Source: Comamonadaceae bacterium
GTDB taxonomy: Bacteria > Pseudomonadota > Gammaproteobacteria > Burkholderiales > Burkholderiaceae_C
Length of the DNA stretch: 64,000 nucleotides
Direction: 5' to 3'
NCBI GenBank assembly: GCA_947448735.1
Contig: CANFOS010000023.1
Coordinates: forward strand, 1 to 64,000
Part shown: positions 8,836 through 18,598 of the stretch, one piece after another
How the letters are laid out: the number at the start of each line of letters is the position of its first letter
Position numbering within the stretch: position 1 is the first letter of the stretch
Notes under the pieces: model-generated
Seen by the model: only the letters and a program-made list of their open reading frames with translations
Told to the model about the DNA's origin: nothing
The model's database searches: none
Position numbers and translations under genes: made by a program

Positions 8836-9334
8836 TCAAGCAGATCGGCAAAAACCCGTTGAGGCCACAAAATTTTGAGTTGAACAACATGGTCTGACCG
8901 CGAGTGACCTTGAGCCCATCATGAGGTCAAGGTTGGCGGCAGATCCGTAGCGCTGGATCAGATCGACGACGCCTCCTTGGCGTTCTTAGCCGGCTCTCGG
9001 CTTCGTCTGGGCAACTTGGCGCAATCCACCGGTTCGCCGCCCCACTGATTGCTCTGCAAGGTGTCTGAGCAGTCAATTTGCCGAATCTCGATTTCCGCCT
9101 GGTTGTGCGATAGCGCCAGGCATTTGTACCTGGCAGCAACGCGCCGGTTGGTGGTGGCAGGTGCAGTCGGCACAGATGCTCGATACCAAGTGTCGGTTCG
9201 TGTGTTGCCAAGACCACCCTCTTGGTGTCCACGCCAATTCAGTATTGACCTCGGTCGGAGTCAGAAGCTCGGTCTTTCTGTCGTAGGTTTTAGCGCAGGT
9301 TCCTAGGTAAAAAACAGAATTTCCATTTTGCGGC
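8836..9334. other. Gene-poor block, no recognised gene
   Basis: About 500 bases follow the left operon without a convincing gene. Two overlapping open frames on the minus strand (about 102 and 72 codons) have compositions unlike the neighbours and resemble nothing I recognise. They could be debris of a mobile element. The block ends at the tRNA-Gly fragment, so it may be the edge of an inserted or rearranged segment. Confidence 0.4.
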
Positions 9335-9337
9335 TCC

Positions 9338-9361
9338 GTTCTGCCATTGAACTACACCCGC
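9338..9361 (-). pseudogene. 5' fragment of tRNA-Gly
   Basis: Read on the minus strand from 9361, GCGGGTGTAGTTCAATGGCA continuing with GAAC matches the acceptor strand, D-stem and D-loop of a bacterial tRNA-Gly of the GCGGGTGTAGTTCAATGG type. Beyond about base 24 the sequence cannot form an anticodon arm, T arm or 3' acceptor strand, so only the first third is present. A TATAAT box lies just upstream. It looks like a real tRNA gene cut by a rearrangement; the isoacceptor cannot be assigned. Confidence 0.7.
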
Positions 9362-9371
9362 TGATGGGCAG

Positions 9372-9377
9372 ATTATA
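9372..9377 (-). promoter_or_regulatory. -10 box of the truncated tRNA-Gly gene
   Basis: On the minus strand this is TATAAT, ten bases before the first base of the tRNA-Gly fragment, as expected for a tRNA promoter. No consensus -35 hexamer is obvious at 16-18 bases; that stretch runs into the DsrE-like gene's C-terminus. Confidence 0.5.
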
Positions 9378-9381
9378 GAAG

Positions 9382-9855
9382 TCAGGGTCGCAAGTAAGCC
9401 CAGCCTTCGCTTTGTTTGGTCATGATTTCGGTCACGCCGGCTGGGACATAACTGAGCGCGGGCAGCATGTCGTCACGGGTCAGCTTCTGGCCGCGCATGG
9501 TGTTTTCGCAGGCCAGTACCTTGACATTGGCTTTCATGGCATCAGCCACGCGCGATGCTGTGGGTGACTCCAGTTTCAGCATGCCAATACCGGGGCCGTA
9601 GACCACGATCTCGATGTCCACATTGGTCACGCCCACGTCGTCTTGCAGGTTTTTGGCATTGTTCAGTGCCAGGTTCCACTTGACCGGGTCGTTGTCACTG
9701 ACCTGAATCACGATTTTGTGTCGTTTCTGCGGGCTTTTCAGGGCTGTAGCCCCCTGATTCTGTGCGTGAGCAGCTATAAAAAAAGGAGTGACCAAAAGCG
9801 CTGAAGTTACAGCACCAGCTTGAATAAAGTGTCTGCGGTTCAATCTGCGGTTCAT
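9382..9855 (-). CDS. Exported DsrE/DsrF-like protein
   Basis: A 157-residue protein with a twin-arginine-like leader (NRRHFIQAGAVTSALL, cleavage near AHAQ). The body has the DsrE-fold pattern: KIVIQVSDNDPVKWNLALNN, then DIEIVVYGPGI, then LACENTM with a conserved Cys, and YVPAGVTEIMTKQSEGW near the end. Such small periplasmic DsrE proteins may act in sulfur relay, but their function is largely undefined. It lies seven bases downstream of gabD on the same strand and may be cotranscribed. Confidence 0.8.
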   Translation of the reverse strand: MNRRLNRRHFIQAGAVTSALLVTPFFIAAHAQNQGATALKSPQKRHKIVIQVSDNDPVKWNLALNNAKNLQDDVGVTNVDIEIVVYGPGIGMLKLESPTASRVADAMKANVKVLACENTMRGQKLTRDDMLPALSYVPAGVTEIMTKQSEGWAYLRP

Positions 9856-9862
9856 TTTTTGC

Positions 9863-11356
9863 TCACTTCTGAATATCGCCCAGGCACAGGTATTTCATCT
9901 CAATGTATTCGTCCATGCCGTGACTCGACCCTTCGCGGCCCAGGCCGGACTGCTTGACGCCACCGAACGGCACATGCTCGGTCGCCAAGATCCCGACGTT
10001 GATGCCGACCATGCCGTATTCCAGCGCTTCGGCCACGCGAAAGATGCGGCCAACGTCGCGGCTGTAAAAGTAGCTGGCCAGGCCAAACTCGGTGTTGTTG
10101 GCCGCGTCAATGGCGTCTTGCTCGTTCGTGAACCTGAACACCGGGGCGAAGGGGCCGAAGGTTTCTTCTCTGGCGCACAGCATGTCGGCGGTGGCGTCGC
10201 CAATCAGCGTAGGTTCAAAAAACTGACCCTCCAGCTTCTTGCCGCCGACCAGCAGCTTGCCGCCTTTGGCCAGCGCATCCGCGATGTGACGGGCGACCTT
10301 GTCGACCGCCGCGTCCTCGATCAGCGGGCCGGTCGTGATGCCTTCCGAAAAACCGTTGCCTACTTTGAGCGTTTTAACTTTGGCCGTGAACTTTTCCACA
10401 AACTCGTCATAGACGCCGTCTTGCACGTAAAGGCGGTTGGCGCACACGCAGGTCTGTCCTGCATTGCGGTATTTGCTGGCCATCGCACCTTCAACGGCGG
10501 AGTCAATATCGGCATCGTCAAACACAATGAAGGGCGCATTGCCACCGAGTTCCAACGACAGTTTTTTGATGGTCGGCGCGCTTTGTGCCATCAACAGACG
10601 GCCCACTTCGGTGGAGCCGGTAAAGCTTAAATGCCGAACCACCGGGCTGGCGCAGATGACTTTTCCGATCGCAATCGAATTGTTGGCGTCAGCCGTCAGG
10701 ACATTAAGTACCCCGGCAGGAATACCTGCACGTATGGCCAACTCTGCTGCCGCCAGCGCTGTCAGCGGCGTTAGTTCTGCGGGTTTGATGACCACTGGGC
10801 AACCGGCTGCCAGCGCGGGCGCAACCTTGCGGGTGATCATGGCCAGCGGAAAATTCCATGGCGTGATGGCGGCGCACACGCCAATCGGTTCCTTGATCAC
10901 CATCAGGCGGCGGTTGTTGTCAAATTGGGGCAGCGTCTCACCGTTCACGCGCTTGGCTTCTTCAGCAAACCATTCCACAAAGCTGGCACCGTAAACAATT
11001 TCGCCCTTGGCCTCGGCAAAGGGTTTGCCTTGCTCGGCTGTCAGGATGCGGCCCAGATCGTCGGCGTTGGCCATCAGAAGTTGAAACCACTTCAGCAAAA
11101 TCGCGTGCCGTTCTTTGCCGGTTTTCTTGCGCCAGGCGGGCCAGGCGGCGTTGGCGGCGGCAATGGCGGCTTCCGCATCCTGCGGGCCCAAGTTGGCCAC
11201 ATCGGCCAACTTGCGGCCGTTAGACGGGTCGTTCACGTCAAAGCGGGCACTGCTTGAGACCCATTGGCCGTTGATCAGCGCGTCGGTTTTAAGCAGGCTG
11301 GGGTCATTGAGCAGGGAGAGTGGGGCGGTCTTCATGTCCATGGCGGGTTCTTTCAT
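9863..11356 (-). CDS. gabD: NAD(P)-dependent succinate-semialdehyde dehydrogenase
   Basis: A 497-residue aldehyde dehydrogenase. TPWNFPLAMITRKVAPALAA binds the cofactor, FTGSTEVGRLLM closes the Rossmann turn, LELGGNAPFIVF holds the general-base Glu and NAGQTCVCANR the catalytic Cys. The Cys-x-Cys pair and overall similarity fit the GabD branch that oxidises succinate semialdehyde to succinate. The ATG at 11356 is taken as start; ATGs at 11341 and 11335 are also possible and an upstream open stretch is not protein-like. No gabT is nearby. Confidence 0.88.
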   Translation of the reverse strand: MKEPAMDMKTAPLSLLNDPSLLKTDALINGQWVSSSARFDVNDPSNGRKLADVANLGPQDAEAAIAAANAAWPAWRKKTGKERHAILLKWFQLLMANADDLGRILTAEQGKPFAEAKGEIVYGASFVEWFAEEAKRVNGETLPQFDNNRRLMVIKEPIGVCAAITPWNFPLAMITRKVAPALAAGCPVVIKPAELTPLTALAAAELAIRAGIPAGVLNVLTADANNSIAIGKVICASPVVRHLSFTGSTEVGRLLMAQSAPTIKKLSLELGGNAPFIVFDDADIDSAVEGAMASKYRNAGQTCVCANRLYVQDGVYDEFVEKFTAKVKTLKVGNGFSEGITTGPLIEDAAVDKVARHIADALAKGGKLLVGGKKLEGQFFEPTLIGDATADMLCAREETFGPFAPVFRFTNEQDAIDAANNTEFGLASYFYSRDVGRIFRVAEALEYGMVGINVGILATEHVPFGGVKQSGLGREGSSHGMDEYIEMKYLCLGDIQK

Positions 11357-11529
11357 TGAGCGTGCCGGGCAAGCACTTTTGGCAGCTTTTAAGCATAGCC
11401 TGTTCGTGGCTGTTGCGCTGTCAAGCGCGGCATAGCTCAAACTTATAATCAGCGGTTTCGTCAAATCAAGTATTCACTGGCCGACCTGTGCTCTTTTTTG
11501 AGAGCAACTTGCGCCCACACTGGCACACC

Positions 11530-14178
11530 ATGAGCAATCCCACCTCTACTTCTTCTGCGGGCACGGCCCTGACTTCTGTCGCTGACATCCGCAAAACTTT
11601 CCTAGACTTTTACGCGGCCAAGGGCCACACCGTGGTGCCGTCGTCATCGCTGGTGCCGGGCAATGACCCAACGCTGATGTTCACCAACTCGGGCATGGTG
11701 CAGTTCAAGGATGTGTTTTTGGGCACCGACAAGCGCAGCTATGTGCGTGCGGCTTCGGTACAAGCGTGCTTGAGAGCAGGCGGCAAACACAACGACCTGG
11801 AAAACGTCGGCTACACCGCCCGCCACCACACCTTTTTTGAAATGCTGGGCAACTGGAGCTTTGGCGATTACTTCAAGCGTGACTCGCTTTTGTGGGGCTG
11901 GGAGTTGCTGACGAAAGTCTACAAGTTGCCGCCTGAAAAGCTGCTGGCCACGGTGTATATCGACGATCAGGAGGCCTACGACATCTGGCTCAACGAGATT
12001 GGTTTGCCGGCTGACCGCATTGTGCGCATTGGCGACAACAAGGGCAAAAAATACGCGTCAGACAACTTCTGGATGATGGCCGATACCGGGCCCTGTGGCC
12101 CGTGCAGCGAGATTTTTTACGACCATGGTGAGCATATCCCCGGCGGGCCACCGGGCAGCCCGGGTGAAGACGGCGACCGCTTCATTGAAATCTGGAACCA
12201 CGTGTTCATGCAGTTTGACATGCAGGCCGACGGCTCACTCGTCAAGCTGCCCGCACCGTGTGTCGACACCGGCATGGGGCTGGAGCGCCTGGCCGCCATC
12301 TTGCAACATGTGCACAGCAACTACGAGATCGATATTTTCGACAAGCTGATCAAGGCCGCCTCGCGCGAGACCGGGTGTACCGACCTGGACAACAAGAGCC
12401 TGCGTGTGATTGCCGACCATATTCGCGCCACCGCGTTTTTGGTCAGCGACGGCGTGAACCCGTCGAATGAAGGGCGCGGCTACGTGCAGCGCCGCATCAT
12501 TCGCCGCGCCATTCGCCATGGCTACAAGCTGGGCAAAAAGACGCCGTTTTTTCACAAGCTGGTGCCAGACCTGGTGGCGCTGATGGGCGATGCGTATCCC
12601 CGTTTGAAGGCCGACGGCGCGCGGGTGATGGATGTGCTGCGGGTTGAGGAAGAGCGGTTTTTTGAGACGCTTGAAATTGGCATGACGATTCTGGATGCCG
12701 CGCTTGCTGACACCCAAGTCTTGCCTGGGGATGTGGCCTTCAAGCTGCACGACACGTACGGCTTTCCGCTCGATTTGTCTGCCGACGTCTGCCGCGAGCG
12801 CGGGCTGAGTGTGGATGAAGCCGGCTTTCATCTGGCCATGGACAAACAAAAAGCCCAAGCCAGAGCCGCAGGCAAATTCAAGATGGACAAGGCGCTGGAT
12901 TACTCCGGCGCAGGCCATGCCTTCACTGGTTACACAAGGCTTGAAGAGCCCGCCAAAGTTGTGGCGCTGTATCTTGATGGCGTGGCCGTGCCGTCTTTGG
13001 CTGCTGGGCAAAACGGCATTGTGGTGCTGAACACCACGCCGTTTTATGCCGAGAGCGGTGGGCAGGTGGGGGATCAGGGCGCCATAGCTTCCAGCAGCGC
13101 GGTGTTTGCAGTTGATGACACCCAAAAAATCAAGGCCGATGTGTTTGGCCATCACGGCAGCGTGAGCCACGGCACGCTCACGGCGGGTGATGCTGTGACT
13201 GCCCAGGTCAGCACCGCCACGCGGGCCGCCACCGTCCGCAACCACAGCGCCACCCACCTGATGCACAAGGCCTTGCGCGAGGTGTTGGGCAGCCATGTGC
13301 AGCAAAAGGGCAGTCTGGTTGACGCTGACAAAACACGGTTTGACTTCACCCACAACGCGCCGGTCACCGATGCGCAAATCCGCGAGATTGAAGCCGCCGT
13401 CAATGCCGAAATTTTGGCGAACGCGGCCACCGATGCGAGCGAGATGGACATGGACGCTGCGCAAAAGACCGGTGCCACGATGCTGTTTGGCGAAAAGTAC
13501 GGTGACAAGGTGCGCGTGCTGACGATTGGTTCAAGCAAAGAACTCTGCGGCGGCACCCACGTGGGCCGCACCGGGGATATTGGCCTGTTCAAAATTGTGG
13601 GTGAAAGCGGCGTAGCGGCGGGTGTGCGGCGCGTCGAGGCTATTACTGGTGGTAATGCGCTGGCGTATTTGCAGTCGCTTGAAGCGACGGTTGAAGCGGC
13701 GGCCGGTTCGCTCAAAGCCAATCCGGCTGAGCTGCAAAACCGCATCGATCAGGTGCTCGACCACGTCAAGACGCTGGAAAAAGAAGTCGCTGCCCTCAAA
13801 GGCAAGCTCGCCTCGTCGCAAGGCGATGAGCTGATGCTGCAAGCCGTGGATGTCAATGGCATCAAGGTGCTGGCTGCCAAGCTCGAAGGAGCAGATGCGA
13901 AAACCCTGCGCGACACCATGGACAAGCTCAAAGACAAGCTGAAAACCGCTGTCATCGTGCTGGCTGCAGCTGACGGCGACAAGGTGCAAATCGCTGCCGG
14001 CGTGACTGCTGACAGCATTGGCAAGGTCAAAGCCGGCGAGCTGGTGAACTTTGTCGCCCAGCAGGTCGGCGGCAAGGGCGGCGGCAAGGCCGACATGGCG
14101 ATGGCTGGCGGCACCGATGCGGCAAAACTGCCGGATGCGCTCAAGTCAGTGCTGGCGTGGGTGACCGAGCGGGTTTGA
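11530..14178 (+). CDS. alaS: Alanyl-tRNA synthetase
   Basis: An 882-residue class II synthetase charging tRNA-Ala. The catalytic core starts at [20 protein letters not shown], with motif 2 around [14 protein letters not shown]-type residues (here [14 protein letters not shown]). The editing domain has NHSATHLMH (about 571-579) and [11 protein letters not shown] (C673, H677), the Zn site that clears mischarged Ser and Gly. A coiled-coil and C-Ala dimerisation domain ending in [12 protein letters not shown] completes it. The ATG at 11530 gives MSNPTSTSS before the core; the frame is open back to 11488. Length is normal (E. coli about 876). Confidence 0.97.
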   Translation: MSNPTSTSSAGTALTSVADIRKTFLDFYAAKGHTVVPSSSLVPGNDPTLMFTNSGMVQFKDVFLGTDKRSYVRAASVQACLRAGGKHNDLENVGYTARHHTFFEMLGNWSFGDYFKRDSLLWGWELLTKVYKLPPEKLLATVYIDDQEAYDIWLNEIGLPADRIVRIGDNKGKKYASDNFWMMADTGPCGPCSEIFYDHGEHIPGGPPGSPGEDGDRFIEIWNHVFMQFDMQADGSLVKLPAPCVDTGMGLERLAAILQHVHSNYEIDIFDKLIKAASRETGCTDLDNKSLRVIADHIRATAFLVSDGVNPSNEGRGYVQRRIIRRAIRHGYKLGKKTPFFHKLVPDLVALMGDAYPRLKADGARVMDVLRVEEERFFETLEIGMTILDAALADTQVLPGDVAFKLHDTYGFPLDLSADVCRERGLSVDEAGFHLAMDKQKAQARAAGKFKMDKALDYSGAGHAFTGYTRLEEPAKVVALYLDGVAVPSLAAGQNGIVVLNTTPFYAESGGQVGDQGAIASSSAVFAVDDTQKIKADVFGHHGSVSHGTLTAGDAVTAQVSTATRAATVRNHSATHLMHKALREVLGSHVQQKGSLVDADKTRFDFTHNAPVTDAQIREIEAAVNAEILANAATDASEMDMDAAQKTGATMLFGEKYGDKVRVLTIGSSKELCGGTHVGRTGDIGLFKIVGESGVAAGVRRVEAITGGNALAYLQSLEATVEAAAGSLKANPAELQNRIDQVLDHVKTLEKEVAALKGKLASSQGDELMLQAVDVNGIKVLAAKLEGADAKTLRDTMDKLKDKLKTAVIVLAAADGDKVQIAAGVTADSIGKVKAGELVNFVAQQVGGKGGGKADMAMAGGTDAAKLPDALKSVLAWVTERV

Positions 14179-14194
14179 ATACGCGTTGGCAGTT

Positions 14195-14250
14195 GCTATT
14201 TATTCAGTAGCTGCTCGCCCTTATTTTTGTTGGGCTACAGGCACTTTTAT
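14195..14250 (+). repeat. Interspersed repeat, copy A (intergenic)
   Basis: This member of a degenerate repeat family has the layout GCTAT, a short AT spacer, AGTAGCTGCTCGCCC, a T-rich middle, then GGGCTACAGGC. It lies between the convergent ends of alaS and egtD. The halves AGCTGCTCGCCC and GGGCTACAGGC are partly self-complementary, so it may fold when transcribed. I know similar elements from many Comamonadaceae intergenic regions. Confidence 0.65.
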
Positions 14251-14282
14251 GCCTTAAAGTGGCTAAAAATGACGCAAAACAG

Positions 14283-15263
14283 TCATTTTGAAGCCCAAAA
14301 CACACCAAACCAGCCTTGCGCATCCGTCCAGTGCTGCACATGGCTGAAACCAGCTTGTTTGAGCAGCGTGCTCATGCCATCGAGCGTGTATTTGTAGGAG
14401 TTCTCGGTATGGATGCGCTCTCCGGCGGCGAAGCTTCTTTCGTGACCGACCCAGCGCACCGTGGTGTTTGTGATGGCTTCCAGATGCATTTCAATTCGCG
14501 AGTCTTGCAGGTTGAACAGCGCAACGTGCCGCCATTGCCGCAGATCAAAGTCAGAGTCCAGCAAGGCGTTGACATGGAGCAGCACGTTTTTGTTGAATGC
14601 AGCCGTCACGCCCGCTGCGTCGTCGTAAGCCGCTTGCAGCACCGCAGCGTCTTTGACCAGATCAATGCCCAACAGCAAGCCACTGGCCTTGCCCTGTTGG
14701 GTGTCCGCTATCTGCTGTAAAAACCGCCGCGCATCTGGCGGCGAGAAGTTGCCCAGGCTGGAGCCTGGGTAGAAGAAAACGCGGTCGTGGCTCTGCACAG
14801 CATCGGGCAGCGTCAGCGCGCTTGAAAAATCCATAGCCACGCCCACGATGTCCAGCGCAGTAAAGCGGGCTTGCAGTTTGTCAGCCGCTTCGCGCAGAAA
14901 GTCCACAGAAATATCAACCGGCACGTACTGGCGCGGTGACAAAAACGGCATCAGCGCGGCGGCTTTGGCGCAATTGCCGGCACCCAGGTCAATCAGGCAG
15001 GCGGTTTTAATGCCTGAATCAGCTACAGCCCTCGCTATATGGGCGTTATGCGCTTCAAAAATGCTAGCTTCAGTACGGGTGGGGTAGTAGTCGTCCAGCA
15101 GGGTGATGGCTTCAAACAGCTTGGAGCCCAGCAGGTTGTAAAAGTACTTTGGCGCGATGTTGGCAGCAGGCATCAACAGCCCTTGAGCCAGCTCGTCGAC
15201 TGCCACGGCAGATGACGCTGAAAGCGCTGGGCTCTGGGTGAGAAATTGTGGTGTTAGGGGCAT
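14283..15263 (-). CDS. egtD: Histidine N-alpha-trimethyltransferase (ergothioneine EgtD)
   Basis: A 326-residue SAM-dependent methyltransferase of the EgtD family, which converts histidine to hercynine, the first step of ergothioneine synthesis. PKYFYNLLGSKLFEAI and DDYYPTRTEASIF are the N-terminal EgtD signature; LIDLGAGNCAKA is the SAM motif; YVPVDISVDFLREAA and FYPGSSLGNFSP follow as in the family. No egtB partner is in the window on either side. A stretch near 15014-15068 weakly resembles the interspersed repeat but may be ordinary coding sequence. Confidence 0.9.
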   Translation of the reverse strand: MPLTPQFLTQSPALSASSAVAVDELAQGLLMPAANIAPKYFYNLLGSKLFEAITLLDDYYPTRTEASIFEAHNAHIARAVADSGIKTACLIDLGAGNCAKAAALMPFLSPRQYVPVDISVDFLREAADKLQARFTALDIVGVAMDFSSALTLPDAVQSHDRVFFYPGSSLGNFSPPDARRFLQQIADTQQGKASGLLLGIDLVKDAAVLQAAYDDAAGVTAAFNKNVLLHVNALLDSDFDLRQWRHVALFNLQDSRIEMHLEAITNTTVRWVGHERSFAAGERIHTENSYKYTLDGMSTLLKQAGFSHVQHWTDAQGWFGVFWASK

Positions 15264-15323
15264 GGATGGGTGAATGAAGACAAGCGCAGCACCGCGTCAA
15301 AGGTGCCCTGATAGCATAGCGCC

Positions 15324-15842
15324 ATGTTTTTTAGCCGACGCCACTTCCTCCAAACAGCTGGCGCCGCCTTGCTGCCCCTGCATGCCGCCTTTGCGCAGAA
15401 CAATCACGAAGTCACCCCCTGGACGGGTCCCGTGAGTCATTTTTCATTGGTCGACACCACAGGCAAAACCTGGCAACCGTCACATCTCAAAGGCCGCGCC
15501 GTGCTGCTGAACTTTTGGGCCAGTTGGTGCGAGCCGTGTCGCGCTGAAATGCCGACCTTGCAGCAGGTGGCTGACTTGTACGGGCCGGACAAGCTGCTGG
15601 TGCTGGCGATCAATTTCAAAGAGACGGCCCAGCGCGCATTGCAGTTTGCCAACACAACCGGTGTCACCATGCCCGTGCTGCTCGACATGCAGGGAAAAAC
15701 CGCCGCGCAATGGGGTGTCAAGGTGTTTCCCACCACGCTGACCATCAACAGCCGGGGACAGCCGCAACAGCGCGTCAAGGGCGAGGTGGACTGGACCGGC
15801 CCTGCGTCTGCCAAGATGATTGACGGGCTTTTGAAGAGCTGA
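15324..15842 (+). CDS. TlpA-like thiol-disulfide protein
   Basis: A 172-residue exported thioredoxin-fold protein. The leader RRHFLQTAGAALLPLHAAFAQ has an RR pair and a hydrophobic core. The redox site is WASWCEPCRAEMP, and FPTTLTINSRGQ supplies the cis-Pro loop. This is the TlpA/ResA class, periplasmic reductants for cytochrome c or other thiol targets. It starts 60 bases from the divergent egtD start and is followed by another exported protein; no cytochrome maturation gene is near, so its partner is unknown. Confidence 0.88.
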   Translation: MFFSRRHFLQTAGAALLPLHAAFAQNNHEVTPWTGPVSHFSLVDTTGKTWQPSHLKGRAVLLNFWASWCEPCRAEMPTLQQVADLYGPDKLLVLAINFKETAQRALQFANTTGVTMPVLLDMQGKTAAQWGVKVFPTTLTINSRGQPQQRVKGEVDWTGPASAKMIDGLLKS

Positions 15843-15898
15843 AAACACAGGCTGCATGATGCAGTGATAATTTCAGGACTTTAAAAGGACTTTCGCTC

Positions 15899-17011
15899 AT
15901 GACCACACCCCGCCGCACTTTTTTGAAAAAAACAGCCGCAGCTGCCGCTGCGCTCGGCGCCGTGCCTGGCATGCCTTTTGCGCAAACACTGGCCAACCGC
16001 AGCTTTACCCCTCAAAGCGGCGCCTGGCGCACCTTCGATGTGACGACACGGGTTGACATCATCAAGCCCCAGGGTGCAACCCAAGTCTGGCTGCCTATTC
16101 CTTCGGTCAACAGCGACTACCAGCGCTCGCTTGACAACAGCTTTTCAACCAACGGTACGGGCCAGATGAAAAGCGACGGCAAAGATGGCGCCAAGATGCT
16201 GTACGTCGAGTTTGCAGGCAGTCAAGCCACGCCCTACGTTGAGCTGACCAGCCGCGTGCAGACCCAGAGCCGCGCTGTCGACTGGTCACAAAAAAACGCC
16301 GCGCCTGATGATGCCGACACCCTGAAATACTTCACCCGCGCCACCACGCTGATCCCGACCGATGGCATTGTGCGCAAAACCGCCTTGGCCGCGACCCAAG
16401 GCGCTAAATCCGACGTAGAAAAAACGCAAAAAATTTACGACTGGATTGTGGCCAATACCTACCGCGAGCCCAAGGTGCGCGGCTGCGGTGTGGGCGACAT
16501 CAAGACCATGCTGGAAACCGGCGATCTGGGCGGCAAGTGCGCTGACTTGAATGCGCTGTTTGTCGGCTTGTGCCGCTCGGTGGGTGTGCCAGCGCGTGAT
16601 GTCTACGGCATTCGCCTGGTGCCATCCGCTTTTGGCTACAAGGAACTGTCGGGCAACCCGGCCAGTTTGAAGGGCGCGCAGCATTGCCGCTCTGAAGCGT
16701 ATTTGAAGGGCTACGGCTGGGTCGCGATGGACCCGGCCGACGTGGCCAAAGTCATGCGGCTGGAGACGGCCGACTGGATCAAGACCACCATCAACCCGGT
16801 GGTCTCGCCGGTCAACAAGGCTTTGTTTGGCGGATGGGAAGGCAACTGGATGGCCTACAACACCGCGCATGACATTGCACTGCCCAAGTCAAAGGGTGAG
16901 GTGCTGGGCTTTTTCATGTACCCGATGGCTGAAAATGCCGCCGGCCGGTTTGACCCCTATGCGCCGGATGATTTCAAGTACCAGATCACAGCCAAAGAAA
17001 TCAAAGCCTGA
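15899..17011 (+). CDS. Exported transglutaminase-like protein
   Basis: A 370-residue protein with a twin-arginine leader (RRTFLKKTAAAAAALGAV, cleavage after PFAQ). The C-terminal half is a transglutaminase-like papain-fold domain: Cys in GGKCADLNALFVGLCRSVG, His in AQHCRSEAYL, Asp in GWVAMDPADV. The N-terminal part is beta-rich, as in bacterial TGase-like proteins with a preceding immunoglobulin-like domain. Such proteins are thought to be periplasmic peptidases or amidases; the substrate is unknown. Its 3' end overlaps the convergent pseudouridine synthase gene by 11 bases. Confidence 0.85.
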   Translation: MTTPRRTFLKKTAAAAAALGAVPGMPFAQTLANRSFTPQSGAWRTFDVTTRVDIIKPQGATQVWLPIPSVNSDYQRSLDNSFSTNGTGQMKSDGKDGAKMLYVEFAGSQATPYVELTSRVQTQSRAVDWSQKNAAPDDADTLKYFTRATTLIPTDGIVRKTALAATQGAKSDVEKTQKIYDWIVANTYREPKVRGCGVGDIKTMLETGDLGGKCADLNALFVGLCRSVGVPARDVYGIRLVPSAFGYKELSGNPASLKGAQHCRSEAYLKGYGWVAMDPADVAKVMRLETADWIKTTINPVVSPVNKALFGGWEGNWMAYNTAHDIALPKSKGEVLGFFMYPMAENAAGRFDPYAPDDFKYQITAKEIKA

Positions 17012-17903
17012 AGGTCAAAGTCAGGCGGCTTTCAAACCGCCTTGACGCCCCTGTCACCGGGTCTTTAAACGCAATCGACTTGGCCAGCAACTGCAGCGGT
17101 AAGCTGTAGTCATCCTCCGGCGTGTCAGCCACTGGCGGGTACATCCGGTCGTTCAAAATCGGCAAGCCCAGTGCGTTCATGTGGACGCGCAGCTGGTGTT
17201 TTTTGCCCGTGACCGGGCTCAGTGCGTACCTGGCCATATCGCCATTTTTTTCAATCACATCCATGTGGGTTTCGCTGTTCGGCTGGCCCGGCACCTCGCG
17301 CTGCCTGAAGAACGGTTCGTCTTCAACAATTCGGCTTTTGCGGGTGACAGGCCAGGTCAAATCTGGCCGCCAGGGTGCGATGGCTTCATAGTGCTTGGTC
17401 ACCGCATGGTCTCTGAACAGCGCCTGGTACGCATTGCGCTCGTCCGGCTGTATGCAGAACAGCACCAGCCCGGCGGTCTCGCGGTCAATGCGGTGAATCG
17501 GAATCAAGGTGTCAATGCCCAGCCGCTTTTTGAGCCGCACCAGCAGCGTTTCTTGCAGGTAATGGCCGGACGGTGTGACGGGCAGAAAGTGCGGTTTGTC
17601 GGCCACGACCAGACGGTCGTCCTGGTACAGCACCGTTTCGTCAAACGGAATGCGCGCCTCCACATCGACGGCGCGATAGTAGTAAATGCGCATCGGGCCG
17701 GGGAAGGGTCGCTCTGGGGTGACCTGCCCCCCGAATTCGTCAACCACCAGTTGGTGAGCCATACGCTCAAGCCAGACCTCACGGGTGATGGCGGGAAAGC
17801 GCTCAACCAGAAAATCTGTGATGGTGCGCCACTTGCCTGCGGTCAGGCCGACGCAGCTCGGGCCGACGCCATTTTTTGTGGGCAGGCCGTGCAGGTCCGT
17901 CAC
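17001..17903 (-). CDS. RluA-family pseudouridine synthase
   Basis: A 300-residue RNA pseudouridine synthase. [15 protein letters not shown] carries the catalytic Asp in the HRxDxxTxG context; [15 protein letters not shown] and [19 protein letters not shown] are the flanking RluA blocks. A GTG start at 17903 overlaps the trmB stop (GTGA), so coupling is likely; an ATG at 17927 is the alternative. The target (rRNA or tRNA) cannot be named. It closes a run of RNA-modification genes. Confidence 0.87.
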   Translation of the reverse strand: MTDLHGLPTKNGVGPSCVGLTAGKWRTITDFLVERFPAITREVWLERMAHQLVVDEFGGQVTPERPFPGPMRIYYYRAVDVEARIPFDETVLYQDDRLVVADKPHFLPVTPSGHYLQETLLVRLKKRLGIDTLIPIHRIDRETAGLVLFCIQPDERNAYQALFRDHAVTKHYEAIAPWRPDLTWPVTRKSRIVEDEPFFRQREVPGQPNSETHMDVIEKNGDMARYALSPVTGKKHQLRVHMNALGLPILNDRMYPPVADTPEDDYSLPLQLLAKSIAFKDPVTGASRRFESRLTLTFRL

Positions 17904-18598
17904 AGTCGCTTGTAGACCAGATCCCACACGCCGTGCCCCAGCTTGATGCCGCGGTTTTCAAACTTGGTCAGGGGGCGGTAGTCGGGCTTGGGGGCGTAGG
18001 CATCGGGCGATGTGTTTTGCAGCATTGGCTCTGTGCCCAGCACTTGAAGTATTTGCTCGGCGTAGGGCTGCCAGTCGGTGGCGCAATGCAGATAGCCGCC
18101 GGGTTTCAAGCGGGCTGCCAGATTGGCGATCAGCGGGGTTTGAATCAAGCGGCGCTTGTTGTGCTTTTTCTTGTGCCACGGGTCGGGGAAAAAGATATGG
18201 ATACCGTCCAGACTGCCCAGGGCCAGCATGTGGTCAATCACCTCCACCGCGTCGTGCTGCAAGATCCGGATGTTGGTCAGATGTTGTTCTTCAATCCGCT
18301 TGAGCAGGGCGCCCACGCCGGGGGTGTGGACTTCGCAGCATAAAAAGTTGGTATCCGGCTTGCCGGCTGCAATCTGCGCCGTGGCTTCACCCATACCAAA
18401 CCCGATTTCCAACACAGTGGGCGCGGTACGCTGGAAGATCGTGTCGAAACGGCACAACTCGGGCGTGTACGGCAACAGATACTGTGGGCCTTGGGTTTCG
18501 AATGCCTTGGCTTGGCCTGCCGTGGTGCGACCGGTGCGAAGGACAAAGCTGCGGATGGTGCGGAGCGGGAAGGCCTGGGGGGTGGTTTGTTCAGTCAC
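17900..18598 (-). CDS. trmB: tRNA (guanine-N7)-methyltransferase
   Basis: A 232-residue SAM-dependent enzyme forming m7G46 in t[15 protein letters not shown] is the SAM motif, [17 protein letters not shown] the conserved TrmB substrate loop, and [15 protein letters not shown] a later family block. [11 protein letters not shown] near the start is the usual N-terminal region. It overlaps gluQ by eight bases upstream and the pseudouridine synthase by four downstream. Confidence 0.95.
   Translation of the reverse strand: MTEQTTPQAFPLRTIRSFVLRTGRTTAGQAKAFETQGPQYLLPYTPELCRFDTIFQRTAPTVLEIGFGMGEATAQIAAGKPDTNFLCCEVHTPGVGALLKRIEEQHLTNIRILQHDAVEVIDHMLALGSLDGIHIFFPDPWHKKKHNKRRLIQTPLIANLAARLKPGGYLHCATDWQPYAEQILQVLGTEPMLQNTSPDAYAPKPDYRPLTKFENRGIKLGHGVWDLVYKRL

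Noticed and set aside
8927-9232. A minus-strand gene of about 102 codons
   Set aside because: No ribosome site or family resemblance, and the composition is rich in Arg and Pro as in shadow frames.
9320-9361. A complete tRNA-Gly on the minus strand
   Set aside because: Only the acceptor 5' strand, D-stem and D-loop are present. No anticodon arm, T arm or CCA end can be drawn from the following bases.
12235-13464. A long open frame of about 400 codons antisense to alaS
   Set aside because: AlaS motifs are intact on the plus strand. The antisense product has no recognisable domain and is explained by GC-rich codon use.
15014-15068. A further interspersed repeat copy inside egtD
   Set aside because: Some blocks (AGCCC, GGGCG, TAGC) match, but the encoded protein fits EgtD without a clear insertion. 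Similarity may be chance.
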